A stretch of 64,000 nucleotides of DNA from the NCBI GenBank assembly GCA_026545225.1, contig CM048853.1, positions 53,749,255-53,813,254 on the forward strand, in the 5' to 3' direction. A program made the translations under genes and the position numbers. Numbering within the stretch: position 1 is the stretch's first letter; every line of letters begins with the position of its first letter. The notes under the pieces are model-generated. The model was given only the letters and a program-made list of their open reading frames with translations, had not been told where the DNA came from and made no database searches. This document shows, piece by piece, positions 48,891 through 59,877 of this stretch. The stretch comes from Cornus controversa (taxonomy: Eukaryota > Streptophyta > Magnoliopsida > Cornales > Cornaceae).

Positions 48891-49705
48891 ATTACATTCA
48901 TACTTCTGAAATTAACCCTTATTACACCTTAGATAAAATTTGTTGCGTGTGCTGTCCAATTGCCTCTTGAGATTTGCTCTGTATTTCTCTAACACTCCAT
49001 CCTGCCAAAAATTTATTGTGTTGGAGCACTTTTTCATAATAAAATAATATTTTTGCCCCTTGACTTTTGAAATCAATCTTTTGGATGTTGAATTTACTAA
49101 ACTAACGGTTTGTAACTAATATTAATTGATCAAAATAACCTCTCACCCCAAATCTATTCTCTCTTCTCCACCTTATAGAATTGTACATATATATGTATAT
49201 ATGTGTATATATGCATGAACTAGTGAAATATATGTATATAAAACCAAAAATAAAGCAAATTTGATAAATCTCACAGTTTGCTTTAGAAATCAAACCAAAA
49301 TATGATAGATCATTCTAAATAAAAAAATTGCAGGTAAATTACAGTGACCTCCCCTCAGATTTGATCTAATTACAAGTAATATCAAATTAATGTATTTTTT
49401 TGCACAAACTTCCCCTATAACAGATTTGATGAAACGGACGTTAAAAATAAGGTGATTTTACCATTTTATCCCTTATATTTTATTGTTAAAAATGATAAAA
49501 TATATAGATTTATGAAATTACCATTTTAGCCACATAAAAAAATACTTTTTTTTGTCTTCCCTCTTTTCTCTTTCCTCTCCTCACCTACAGCCCTCCACCT
49601 CACCCTCTCTTCACCCACCATCACCGCCGCCCCCATCATCTCTCTCCACTCATCGTTGCCGTCGCCGCACAAGGAACCACCACCGCCGCGAACACGATCG
49701 CCGTC

Positions 49706-50958
49706 TGACGAGTGTAGATTAATGGATATTTGTCGTTGCTTTTCTACACTTCGTACAAAAAATAATAAAACCTGCAAAAACTTTACCAAAAACTGTATAG
49801 TAGTAAGCAGGGTCGAACCACTCTCAAGTGAGAATCAGTAACAAGTCTAAAATTCAAAACTAAAATCTCTTGAGATGAAAAATGAATATTTAAAAAAAAT
49901 AAAATTCTGATTTTTTATTTAATAATAAAAACTAATATTAAATGTCTTAAATCAAATGATGGAAAAAATCTCAAGGAATGAGAATTCACCACCATGGATC
50001 CATATAAATAAAGTTTTTTTTTTTTTTATATTCTTATCTAGTTTTTCCTCCAATAACCAATATACTTCATCAATCCAATTAGAACTTGGAAAGATGAAGG
50101 AAAATATGGAATAAAAAAAGAATGACTTGATTATATATGAGAGAGACATTCTTTACTTAATATGATGCACATTGGTTAGGTAAACAGAGGTAGGCATTCT
50201 TCGAATTACCATTATTTGGCAAACACGAAAAATCCTTCCTCTAATTTTAGAAAATAAAATCCAGAATAGAAGAGTAGAAGAATGCTCTTGGGAGGAAAAA
50301 GTAGACAAGAAAATAAAACAACTTACCTATACTTCAGCCATGGTGGCTTCATCACTCCCTTGAGAAGGATGTTTACGCTTGCATATTAATAGGAAACAAA
50401 TAAATATAAATGAAACTACTACTCATCATTGAATCAATAAAATAATTACACTATTTTTTTCTATAATTTCTCTACAATTTCTAACCCCCTTCACCATCCC
50501 CTAAAACCCCCTATTTATAGAGTTAGAGGGGAATGGTTTAGGTGGGAAAAATTTTAAATACAAAATTCAATATACAAATTTGAAATACCAAATTCAAAAT
50601 TCAAAAACAAAAATTCAAAATACAAAATTTTGAATTTGAATATCTAAAATTTGATTTCCATATCTTTAATTTCAATTCTAGACTGCAGACGTGGCCGTGT
50701 ACAAAATATTTGGCAAAGTTTTGAACTTGAGACCTCTTGTGAAGTAGATTGCACAGAATACCATCTCTCCTACAATTCTTCTTATGTTCATCTTTGGCTA
50801 TAGATATCATTTTTAGCCCTCTTTTGCTGCTTTTCTTCTTATTTGGAAATCAACCCCTATAAAACATAAAATGCAAAGATAAGAACCTTTAAATAAAATA
50901 AAAGATGAATTAAAAACTTATTTTATGATATAAAATAGCAAGTTTTGTGCACTTATCA
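49706..50958 (-). mobile_element. Solo LTR, copy 1 (TGATAAGTGCAC family)
   Basis: On the minus strand it starts TGATAAGTGCACAAAAC and ends CTACACTCGTCA. It is flanked by a perfect 5-bp duplication CCGTC (49701-49705 and 50959-50963). Length is 1,253 bp. It contains a CTCTATAAATAGGGGG promoter motif. No internal retroelement part is present, so it is called a solo LTR; a short TRIM/LARD-type element is the alternative. Confidence 0.85.
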
Positions 50959-51428
50959 CCGTCCTAACCACCACTATCCCCTTCTTGGCCGTCATATAAT
51001 TTTTGGCAAAACAAAACGATAGCCTTTGATGAGAGAATAGAGATTGAGATATGTTGGTCGGTCGATTGTGTGCTGTTTGTGAACTAATATGATATCATTG
51101 TAGGGTGGAGAGAAAGGGAGGGTGTTGGGGTCCGATTGGGTTTGGTTGGTTGATGATGGTGGTGGGTTGGGGTCGACAGTGTGCTGGTGCAGTGGTTGGC
51201 AGCAAGATGTAGAAAATCGCACTATTGAATGGACTATCATCACTCTTTCGCCTCCTCTATTGCCACCGCCGCCGACAACATCTAACATTAGCTTCCCCGG
51301 CCACCAATCTCACTCATCCCCACCTATGAGTAAACAAACCCAAACTGAAATACAAACATCAATTGAGTCTCAGATTCTGACACACAAGTAACCACCACTG
51401 CCGCCAACACGATCGTCGTCCTAACCAC

Positions 51429-52615
51429 TGATAAGTGCACAAAACATGTTATTTTATATCTCAAAATAAGTCTTTAATTACTTTTTTACTTTATTTAAAT
51501 ATTCTTATCTTTGCATTTTGTGTTTTATAGGGGTTGATTTTCAAATAAGAAGAAAAGCAGCAGAAAAGGCCTAAAAAGGATATATATAGCCAAAGATAAA
51601 CATCAGAAGAATTGTAGAAGAGATGGTATTCTATGCAATCTACTTCACAAGAGGTCTCAAGTTCAAAAATTTGCAAAATACTTTTTACGTCTGCAGTCCA
51701 GAATTCAAATTAAAGATATGGAGATCAAATATTAGATATTTAAATTCAAAATTTTGTATTTTGAATTTTTGTTTTTGAATTTTGAATTTTGAATTTTGTA
51801 TTTCAAATTTGTATTTTGAATTTTGTATTTTAAATTTTTCCCACCTAAACCATTCCCCTCTAACTCTATAAATAGGGGGTCTTAGGGGATGGTGAAGAAA
51901 TAGTTAGAAATTGTAGAAAAAAATAAAGTGTAGTTGTAAATATATTTTTTTTTGTATTTATTTTCTTTTTCTTATAAACACAATTCTCAAGGGAGTGATG
52001 AAGCCACCATGGCTGAAGTATAGGTAAGTTGTTTTATTTTCTTGTCTACTTTTTCCTCCCAAGAGCATTCTTCTACTCTTCTATTCTGGATTTTATTTTC
52101 TAAAATTAGAGGAAGGATTTTTCGTGTTTGCCAAATAATGGTAATTCGAAGAATGCCTACCTCTGTTTACCTAGCTAATGTGCATCAGATTAAGTAAAGA
52201 AATGTCTCTCTTATATATAATCAAGTCATTCTTTTTTATTCCATATTTTCCTTCATCTTTCTAAGTTCTAATTGGATTGGTGAAGTGTATTGATTATTGG
52301 AGGAAAAACTATATAAGAATATTAGAAAATTTATTTATGTGGATTCATGGTGGTGGATTCCCTTCCCTTGAGATTTATTTTATTATTATAGTTTCATTTA
52401 TTCATTATAATTCCAAAATAAAAAATGTTTTTTTAAAAAATAATTTTTATTCCATAAGTTAGTGTGTGAATTTGAGCTCATTCGAAATCTCACTTGAGAG
52501 TGGTTCGACCCTGCTTACTACTATACAGTTTTTAGTAAAGTTTTTGCAGGTTTTATTATTTTTTGTACGAAGTGTAGGAAAGTAACGACAAACATCCAAT
52601 AATCTACACTCGTCA
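51429..52615 (+). mobile_element. Solo LTR, copy 2 (same family, opposite orientation)
   Basis: It starts TGATAAGTGCACAAAAC and ends CTACACTCGTCA, flanked by a perfect 5-bp duplication ACCAC (51424-51428 and 52616-52620). Length is 1,187 bp. The promoter motif CTCTATAAATAGGGGG lies near 51863, and downstream is a tiny ATG frame, ATGGCTGAAGTATAG, also present in copy 1. The two copies are clearly related but differ by substitutions and small length changes. Confidence 0.87.
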
Positions 52616-53615
52616 ACCACCACCATCCCCTTCTTGGCCGCAACAAAGCGATAACCTTCAGATTTTATTTTAAATTTTGGGGTTTTGATTATAGTTTGAT
52701 TTCTAGGAAGGCTGTAGAGACAAAAGGAAACATCACATTGGACTGATTAATTTAAGTTATTTAGGCTTTATTTTTGATTTGATTTGGAAACAAATGTCTT
52801 GTTTGATTTTTTTGGTTGTTGTCGCTGATGGTGGTAGGGTGGAAAGAGGGGGGACGTGAAAAAGAGAGAGAGAATTGGTGGTGGTGGCGCTGGTGGTTGG
52901 TGGAGAGAAAAAAAAAGATTTTTAATTTTTTTTATGATTTCATGAATTTTAGGGTTAATAAAGTTATTTTAAATGTTGAAGGGTATTTTGGTCATTGCAA
53001 CTAATTTTTCTAACTTGATTGACCAAATTTTGGACGAAAGGAGGTATGTGTCATACCGGAGCAAACGACAAGGGAGGTTTGTGTAAAAAAATACATTAGT
53101 TTAATGTTGCTTATAATTAGGTCAAATCTCAGGGGAGGTTAGTGTAATTTACCCAAAAATTGCAATTAATAATATGTAAATATATACATACACATGATGA
53201 CATGCTCCGGATCTTATGCAATTTCAAGAAATTAAAATTTCTTATTTGGTGTCAAACAAGAAATCAAACTCAAATTCAAGAAACTAAATTTAAAAGAAAC
53301 CAAAATCCAGTTGGTGTGCATGAACTAAATCTAAATGTAAAGATAACAAAGTAAGAGTGTTATGAATAAAATACTAGACTCAATTTTCAAGTACTCATAT
53401 TTGTAGCTAAATTGGTACTCATCTACATCAATATTGTTATTGTAACAATCTCTGTGGGCAGGTGTGATGTGGGCGGGTGCGAGGCACTGGGCAAGCTACC
53501 ACACTAACAGGCTACGGGTGTCATTATCCCACATCGCCTAGGCAGGTGAAAGTGAAGTGTTTTATATATCTTTATCACCATTCTATGACAAAATGTATTT
53601 TAAAGCCGTGATGAT

Positions 53616-53789
53616 TAGGGATGTACAAAAAATCGGTGTAACCGGAATCATAATCGTAAGGAACCGTAACTGAACCAAACCGAACTATTCACTATAGTTC
53701 CGGTTTCGGTTCCAAATTCTAGGAACCATTCACTATGGTTCCAAGTCAAGGAACTGGAACCAGCTTAATAGTAGCTTCTAAGTTCTAGT

Positions 53790-53837
<48 letters not shown>

Positions 53838-54213
53838 ATCTAAATTCTAGTGTTCTATTTAATTATATATAAAGTATAAAATAAATTGATAAATAATAAT
53901 AACTTCTAAGTTCTAATGTTCAATATATTTATATATTATATAAATAATACTAATAACATCTAATATATTGTTATAATTAGGGGTGCACAAGTATGAGTGT
54001 GTATCTTGCCAATGTTTTATTTTAAAAAATAAAATTGACAAAGACCCGTTGGAAAACTGGAACCGAAATTGCAAAGAACCGAAATCGAACTGAATTGAAC
54101 CGAACCGAACTCTACAGTTCTGAGTCTAGTTCCAAAATTAAGGAACCATTGGGAACAGTTTCGGTTTCGATTCCACCAAGAACCGTAAGAAATTGAACCA
54201 TGTGCACCCCCTA
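53616..54213. mobile_element. Small TIR element with GGTTC/GAACC interior, copy 2, nested in Cassandra
   Basis: The ends TAGGGATGTACAAA and TGTGCACCCCCTA are inverted. The flanks GTGATGAT (53608-53615) and GTGATAGT (54214-54221) look like a decayed 8-bp target duplication. The interior holds GGTTCCA, GAACCG and CCGAAC words and a TA run (about 53798-53834). A second internal start, TTAGGGGTGCACAAG near 53977, suggests a nested or rearranged copy of the same family. Confidence 0.65.
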
Positions 54214-54225
54214 GTGATAGTTGTG

Positions 54226-54298
54226 AACCCATCAGAACTCAGCATTTAAGTATGCTTATGCAAGAGTAGTACCGAGATGGGTGACCCCTGGGAAGTCT
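54226..54298 (+). repeat. 5S rRNA-derived segment in the Cassandra LTR
   Basis: The stretch AACCCATCAGAACTCAGCAT through GAGTAGTACCGAGATGGGTG to CCTGGGAAGTCT follows the 3' part of plant 5S rRNA, including the internal control region: A-box area, intermediate element GAGTAGTAC and C-box GATGGGTGACC..TGGGAAGT. Several substitutions separate it from 5S rRNA. It is not a 5S gene. Confidence 0.9.
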
Positions 54299-55314
54299 CT
54301 AGTTTGGGGGTGTCAGGTAGGATGCTGCTTTACAAATGGTATCAGAGCCAGACCTAGCCGGAAGTGTGCCAATGAGGACGTTTGGTGTAAAGACCATGAC
54401 CAATTTTAGTCGATTTTTTTTATTTTTCATCATTTTCACTGTAGATGCATTTCAAATGATGTAATGGACGTTTTGAGAGTGGGAAACATGTTATAAGGTT
54501 TTTGAAAGTTTTCGAAAGGTTTGGAGAAGTTTGATTTTTTGGTCAAACGAGAGCCCGGGAAGCAGTCCGGATGGGCCCGGGAATCCAGAATTTTTTTAAA
54601 AAATAATTATTTTTGATTTTGAGTATAACAAATTTTTTAATGAGTTAAAAAAGTGATTTCGAGACCATAGGAATTTTCAAAATCAAAAACAGAGCCTAGA
54701 AAGGTACATTAAGTGACTTAAGGGCAAAATGGTCATTTACCTTTGATGAGGTGTCATATATACTATATGTATAGGTCTGGGGCAGAATGTATAGAGATAG
54801 AGAAAGATTTGCCATTGGAGAACTTCTTTTTCCCCAAGGTTCCTTCTTGATTTCCAACCCCTTAGAGTGTGATTTAAAGCTTGTCTCAAGAGAGAAAGCT
54901 TCTCATTTCTCCTTCCTCTACACATTGGTGGATTCAAAGTCCCCATTTAAAGAGTTTTGAAAATTGAAAGTTGCTAAGGTTTGGATTCGAGTTTCATCTA
55001 AGAAGGAAAGAGTGTTCCCCTCGACCCAATCTAAAGTTCTATGGAAAGAAATTGCTTATTTGGAGGAGTTTGAAGTTTAGAGAATTCTTGGACTTACTTG
55101 GAAGGCTCCCAAATTCGAGGTAGGTGTGTCTCTTCTCTCCTATGTGTCGATTCTAGGGTATGGGAAAGGTTGGAGTTGTGTAGCATATGCTAGTGTAGTT
55201 GGGAAAGTGGTGGGAGTTGAGTTTATCCCCTTTCCCCCATTTTTATTATAAAATTGAGCATGCTAGGATTATTAATCCATACTATATGATGAATTGTAAT
55301 GTTATGCATGTAAT

Positions 55315-55595
55315 CACAACAAGAAAGTTTGCTTTTAACGATAGACTTTTTACGGCGGGCTTGCATGACCCGTAGTGAAAAGTGCCTTCCTACGACTGGT
55401 TTGTGTAACCCGTGGTAAAAAGTGAGTTTTTATAGTGGTTCCGCATAACCTGCCGTAAAAATTCACTTTTAACCACGGCTCATATAGGCTGTTATAGAAA
55501 ACCACTTTCAACCATGGGCTATGCTCGTGATGGAAATAATTCTCTTTACCACGAGCATGGCCCGTGATGGAAGATGCTAAATTTTTTTTTATAGA
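55315..55595. mobile_element. Small CACTA-like element
   Basis: The left end CACAACAAGAAAGTTTGC resembles the CACTACAAGAAA terminus. The interior is a series of subterminal-type repeats in both orientations: TTTTACGGCGGGC, CCCGTGGTAAAAAGTG, CTTTACCACGAGCATGGCCC. The right end TTTTTTTTATAG is a decayed complement. No transposase is present. It lies inside the Gypsy LTR. Confidence 0.58.
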
Positions 55596-55741
55596 AGAGG
55601 TTGGTATCGTCACGTTTATCCGGAGACATAAGGTAATGACAAGGTAAACAAGGCCCCACACCTTGGAGTTCAGGCTCGGACCGGAGGTGTTCCGGTGGCT
55701 CAAAGTTTGGGGCATGATAAGCAGAGATTCCTTTCTGTTGA

Positions 55742-55825
55742 GATACGATAGATCGTATTCCCTAATACGATTAATCGTATGAAACACGATGGATTATAAT
55801 CCCAAATACGATAGATCATATTTTT
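55742..55825. repeat. Palindrome-rich block C
   Basis: Three to four near-palindromes occur in 84 bp: ATACGATAGATCGTAT, ATACGATTAATCGTAT, and a decayed ATACGATAGATCATAT. The linker CCCTAATACGAT matches CCCTGATACGAT in block B, supporting common descent. Confidence 0.68.
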
Positions 55826-55834
55826 GAGCTACAG

Positions 55835-56290
55835 TAATGAAATTATACTCCCCTCCATGGTCTAACCGTAATGTTTTGATGTGTTTAGCTAACTTCCGCT
55901 ACACTTCCGCCTGATACTCTCAGAATTTTCCAAAAGCTTCACATTTGTGGTATATCAGATAAACATATCCAAACCTAGAGTAGTCATCGTAAAAGTAATG
56001 AAATACTCATACCCTCCTCTTGCCTGTATAGTTAAAAGTCCACATACATCAGTATACACTAACTCCAATGATTTTTTGGCTTTATATCTTTTGGCCGAAA
56101 ATGGCATCTTGGTCATTTTGCTCTCAATATAGAATTCACAAGTTGGCATAGGCACCTTTGCCTTAATAGGTATTAAACTTTCTTTAACCAGCCTTTGAAT
56201 CTTATTTTAATTAATATGACCTAATCTAAGATGCTAAAGATACATTGAGTCAAAAGAAATCAACTCATAATAGATGAACCTTATTATATT
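55835..56290 (-). mobile_element. Copia integrase-region fragment
   Basis: On the minus strand a decayed Copia segment is recognisable by ELVYTDVCGLL followed by GGYEYFITFTMT, the integrase core start. Further core sequence lies toward 55840. No LTR is attached. It is a broken fossil that abuts the Gypsy LTR. Confidence 0.72.
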
Positions 56291-56840
56291 AACTTACATG
56301 TGCATGCTACGGAACAACTATTTTTAATTACATCAAAGTTTCTGGTTTTCTTATCAAAATTTTTAAGTATTTTTTGTTTGTGTGTTTGTAACTTTCTTCA
56401 TTGTGGGTCATATGATTGAGTTAGTAAGACTGAAGTATACCATATGGTGTTTTGACTACCACCATTAAAGATGATTTTAAAACAAAGACGTGTGACATTT
56501 TTCTATATTTAAGGACACTCTCACCAAAGATGCAAGAGTAGTATTCCAGTTACTTGTTAAAAATTTATTGTTTTGAAGTATATCTGTGCAATTTATACAA
56601 CATAAAGTTAAGCATAATTCATGTATTATTTGTTTAACCATCAAAGTGGACTACTCATTTGTTTTTACTTTCTCATAGGCTTAAGAGGCCTGTTTTGTGA
56701 ATACAGCTAGGTTTCATTGGGGTTTCCTCCTATTTCGTGCATTATTCATTTGGTTTTCTCAACCGTTGAGGATAAAAGGCCTGCAAATACTTAGAGCTGC
56801 CATTTATAATATAAATATTTATATATTTATATATAAATAT
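56291..56840. other. Non-coding stretch, nothing recognised
   Basis: I see no gene, RNA or clear element here. The right edge becomes a TATA-rich run leading into the CTAGCG repeat. Confidence 0.5.
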
Positions 56841-56844
56841 ACTA

Positions 56845-58133
56845 GCGTATTGCCCGTACCTATGGCACTATAAAAAATATAATGTTATTTTAGGTACGAG
56901 GGTAGGTGGATGTGTATATGAATGTGAATTTAGATGCGAATATAGTAGGTGAATCGTAACCGTTTGATCGTAGATAGAGAGTTATTTTAGACCTTAGATA
57001 GCCATAGATATTTTGAACCGTAAAATTGGTTTTTTTAAACATTTTTGACAATTAGATCATGATTTTTTTTTAGGGAGATTCAAACATGATGCTTAAATGT
57101 AATATAGACTAGCGTATTACCTGTGCCTATGACACTATAAAAAATATAGGGTAAATATCACTGACACCCCTGAGGTTTTGACTTCTTACACACGAAGACA
57201 AACTTTGCTTATAACTGTCATATACACCCTAAGTAATATTTTATCTCTAACTCCATTACTTTATATATGAAATGTCTTATCTGCCCCTAATTTTTTAATG
57301 GTATATAATCAGAACTATAATTTTTTTTTAGAAAAAAGTTGCAGCAAACACCCCAACTCTGGCCATGCACTATCCACCATGAAGCAACCCTCATCTCCTG
57401 CCACCAACCTCAATACCGAAGCAACCATGTCCGAACCATTATTGAGCCACCCACTAGTACACCACTGCCACTATGCAAAGGCCCATATAAGCTCCATTAC
57501 GAAGTTTCACTCCATTGCCATTCTGGCCACTGCCGAGAAAACCCACAACCAGCCACCATAACCGAGCTCCTCTTCGTCATCCCGATCACCACCATGGCAC
57601 AACCTCTATCAAAACTGAGCTCAACTATTGCTGAAACCACCTCTGTTCCTTCTCTATTTCCACCATGAACAAATCCATCACCGATTCCATCAAGCTCTAT
57701 TGCGAAGACCCATGTCTTCACCATCATCAATAGCACAGCTGAGAGCCACCACCTAAGTTCCTCGCCACTGTCATCATTTCCTCCATGAAAGACCCACCAA
57801 ATGTAAGCTCAAATCAACGTCCATGGAGGTTCGTTCGGCTTCGGGCAGTGGAGCAAAGATGACGTCGGTAGTGATGTTTCAATGGTGGCTCAGCTTTGTG
57901 CATTGGTTCAGTTGGAGCTTGTGGGTCTCGACCATGGGTGGACTATACATGAAGATGATGGTTGATCGGTACATTAAGCTTCAGGTCTTCAATGGATGGT
58001 CAGTGCATTTAAGGAAGAGAAACTTTGAAATATTCAACTTTCTTTATTTGTGATTAGTAAATTTTTGGCTTTGTTTATTTTTTTTCCTTTTATATATAAA
58101 TTGATCCTTACAAATATCTCTATATTATTTCAA

Positions 58134-58178
<45 letters not shown>

Positions 58179-58610
58179 ATTGATTAATTTCCATAATTAA
58201 ATTATAATCTAGTAGAGAGGAGAGAGAAGAGAAGAAAAAAGGAGAGAAAGTTGGGGTATTTTATGTAATTTTAAAGGTTAACTAGGTCATTTGACAAAGT
58301 CAAAGGGCCTTTTGTACGGTGTCAGAGTTGCCTATACACGGTTTGGGGTGTCAGTGATATTTACCAAAAAAATATAATGTTATTTTAGGTGTGAGGGTAG
58401 GTGAATGTGTATGTGAATTTAGATATGAATGTAGTTGGTGAATCATGACCGTTTGATTATAGATAGAGAAAATTATTTTAGATCATAGAAAGACAAATAT
58501 TTTGAACCATAAGATTGATTTTTTAAACATTTTTGACCTTTAGCTTTTTTTTTTTTTAAAGATTCAAACACAATGATTATATATATATATATACGGGCAT
58601 GTGAATGCTA
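56845..58610. repeat. Tandem pair of CTAGCG...CCCGT elements, second copy interrupted
   Basis: Unit A (about 56845-57106) begins ACTAGCGTATTGCCCGTACC. Unit B begins ACTAGCGTATTACCTGTGCC at about 57107 and continues after an insertion to about 58610. Both share AATGTTATTTTAGG, GGTGAATC.TGACCGTTTGAT and ACATTTTTGAC phrases. Unit B's far end, ACGGGCATGTGAATGCTAG, is the inverted complement of the CTAGC..CCCGT start, so the element has TIRs. Unit A preserves the empty site of the insertion in unit B. Confidence 0.72.
57149..58366. mobile_element. Mutator-type nonautonomous element, 1.2 kb
   Basis: The left end GGGTAAATATCACTGACACC and the complement of the right end (TGGTAAATATCACTGACACC) match almost exactly. 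The 10-bp duplication AAAAAATATA flanks it (57139-57148 and 58367-58376). The interior is CCACC/CCATC-rich on one side with short open frames in several phases, and carries a TA repeat (58134-58172). It is inserted in unit B of the CTAGCG pair. Confidence 0.83.
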
Positions 58611-59589
58611 GTTAGAACTAAAAATGTGCATTACCTCCTGTTTATTGGAAGGGGAAGATTGGAGACATATATTATATATTATATATATCTAACCTTTTGT
58701 ATTATTTTGCATAGGTTTAGTGCACTAGTACTTAAATCTGCATCTTCACGCTTGTGAGAATGAAATTTTCTCATTGCCAATCATTTATGTCATACCAAAG
58801 CTTATATAAACTCACACATGTTGCATATGTACACTGCGGTTACCAATGATCTGTTGGCTCCATCCCTCTAAATTGATGTTTTTATAGGCCCTAACTTCAG
58901 AATTTGATGGTGCTAAATGAAATTCACAATGTTGTTCTAATCAATATAGTAATTCGTCTCTGATGCTTAAAATTTCTCTTGCCATATAATATTAGCATGT
59001 CATTGTTTATAACAATTTCTCTGTTAAATAATAATAATAATAACAAAAAACAAAAAATAGTCAATACTGTTGGAATTATTCGTCAGATTCATGTCCTTTT
59101 CAATCTTATTTTATAAAAATAAAGCAAACATTTTTACTTATAAAACTTATTTAAAAAACACAATTATGAAAGAACCAAAGGAAAAAAACGTGTTTATGTG
59201 ATGATTAAGCAAATTCAACTCCGTGTATTAAATTGTCACGGACCTTCTAGGATTGGATAACCCCTCTCCCCTGTAATTTTTTAACAAGTAAACTTTATCT
59301 TATTCGATAAGTAATTATCTTTTTGAATTGTTTGATTTCTTTGTCTTTTGAATTTCTTGTGGTGTAAGTTTTCAGTATCACATACAAAAATTAATATATG
59401 AACTCTAACTTTAAAAAAACAAAAAAAAACATGTATGATAAATAATCTCATTATTCGTATGAAAAATTATCATCCTAAATACCATAAAAGATCTATTATT
59501 CAAACCATTCAATGTTGTTAGTGTTGGACAAGTTGTTCCGTTTTTTCGTTTTCTCGTTTTCTTATGTTGGTAGTAATGTATTATCTAAA
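58611..59589. other. Intergenic region upstream of the KEULE-type gene
   Basis: AT-rich sequence without a recognisable gene. It should hold the distal promoter of the downstream gene. Confidence 0.5.
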
Positions 59590-59600
59590 TATATAAATAG
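59590..59600 (+). promoter_or_regulatory. TATA box of the KEULE-type gene
   Basis: TATATAAATAG lies 288 bp upstream of the start codon. Transcription would start near 59620-59635, giving a 5' UTR of about 250 nt with a CT-rich section (CCTCTCTCTCTTCTTTCTCT) typical of plant leaders. An upstream ORF opens at 59633. Confidence 0.6.
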
Positions 59601-59877
59601 ACGGAGATTGAAGAAAGGAAGATGAAAAGGGAATGAGAGTCATTGCGACAATTTTAAAGAGAGCAAACCGTAATTCCCGTATGATTCACTGTCGGAGCGC
59701 TCAACACGTCCCCACAAATGTAACGAACTTATCAGACACGTTCGCCTTCTTTCTCGTTTCCCCGCCTTCAACAAGAAAAGAGCCTCTCTCTCTTCTTTCT
59801 CTCTCTAGAATTGGATTATTCATCTCTATGCCTCAGCATCAAACCCGAACACTGACGAGATATTGTTGAAAATCTCC

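Larger units (their letters stand above)
49332..53154. mobile_element. Mutator-type nonautonomous element with long TIRs
   Basis: The left end AGGTAAATTACAGTGACCTC and the complement of the right end (GGGTAAATTACACTAACCTC) match for about 80 bp or more, including a shared ATTAATGTATTTTTTT-like stretch. A 9-bp duplication AAAAATTGC flanks it (49323-49331 and 53155-53163). The 9-bp size fits Mutator-like elements. The interior, apart from two solo LTR insertions, has CCACC/GGTGG-rich sections and an internal duplicated segment of about 57 bp. No transposase frame is visible. A shorter element of similar design is at 57149-58366. Confidence 0.8.
53451..54385 (+). mobile_element. Cassandra-type TRIM: LTR, primer-binding site and short leader
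   Basis: The LTR begins TGTAACAATCTCTGTGGG at 53451 and ends GCTGCTTTACA at 54334. It carries the TCCCACATCG motif and a 5S rRNA-derived segment. The primer-binding site TGGTATCAGAGCC (54337-54349) follows, then CCGGAAGTGTGCC and GAGGACG, the usual Cassandra internal wording. Subtracting the nested element (53616-54213), the LTR is about 286 bp, in the family's normal range. Only this 5' half is present; Gypsy LTR sequence starts at 54386. Confidence 0.88.
54386..55830 (+). mobile_element. Gypsy LTR (block-C type), partial
   Basis: It begins TGTAAAGACCATGACC at 54386, the typical wording of this class of LTR start. It has a promoter area around 54750-54775 (ATATACTATATG) after the segment GAAAGGTACATTAAGTGAC shared with the LTR at 24062-25988, then a leader-like part and a palindrome-rich block at 55742-55825. 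A CACTA-like element is inserted at about 55315-55595. No internal Gypsy coding region is attached. Confidence 0.62.

Noticed and set aside
53520-53560. U-snRNA gene promoter (TCCCACATCG plus a TATA-like run)
   Set aside because: The motif and spacing resemble a plant upstream sequence element, but it lies within a Cassandra LTR where this wording is usual, and no snRNA sequence follows.
54226-54298. 5S rRNA gene
   Set aside because: Only the 3' part of 5S is present, with several substitutions, and it sits inside an LTR followed by a tRNA primer-binding site.
57298-57668. Overlapping 87- and 109-codon ORFs as genes
   Set aside because: They are out-of-frame overlaps within the CCACC-rich interior of a Mutator-type element, and neither shows a domain or conserved motif.
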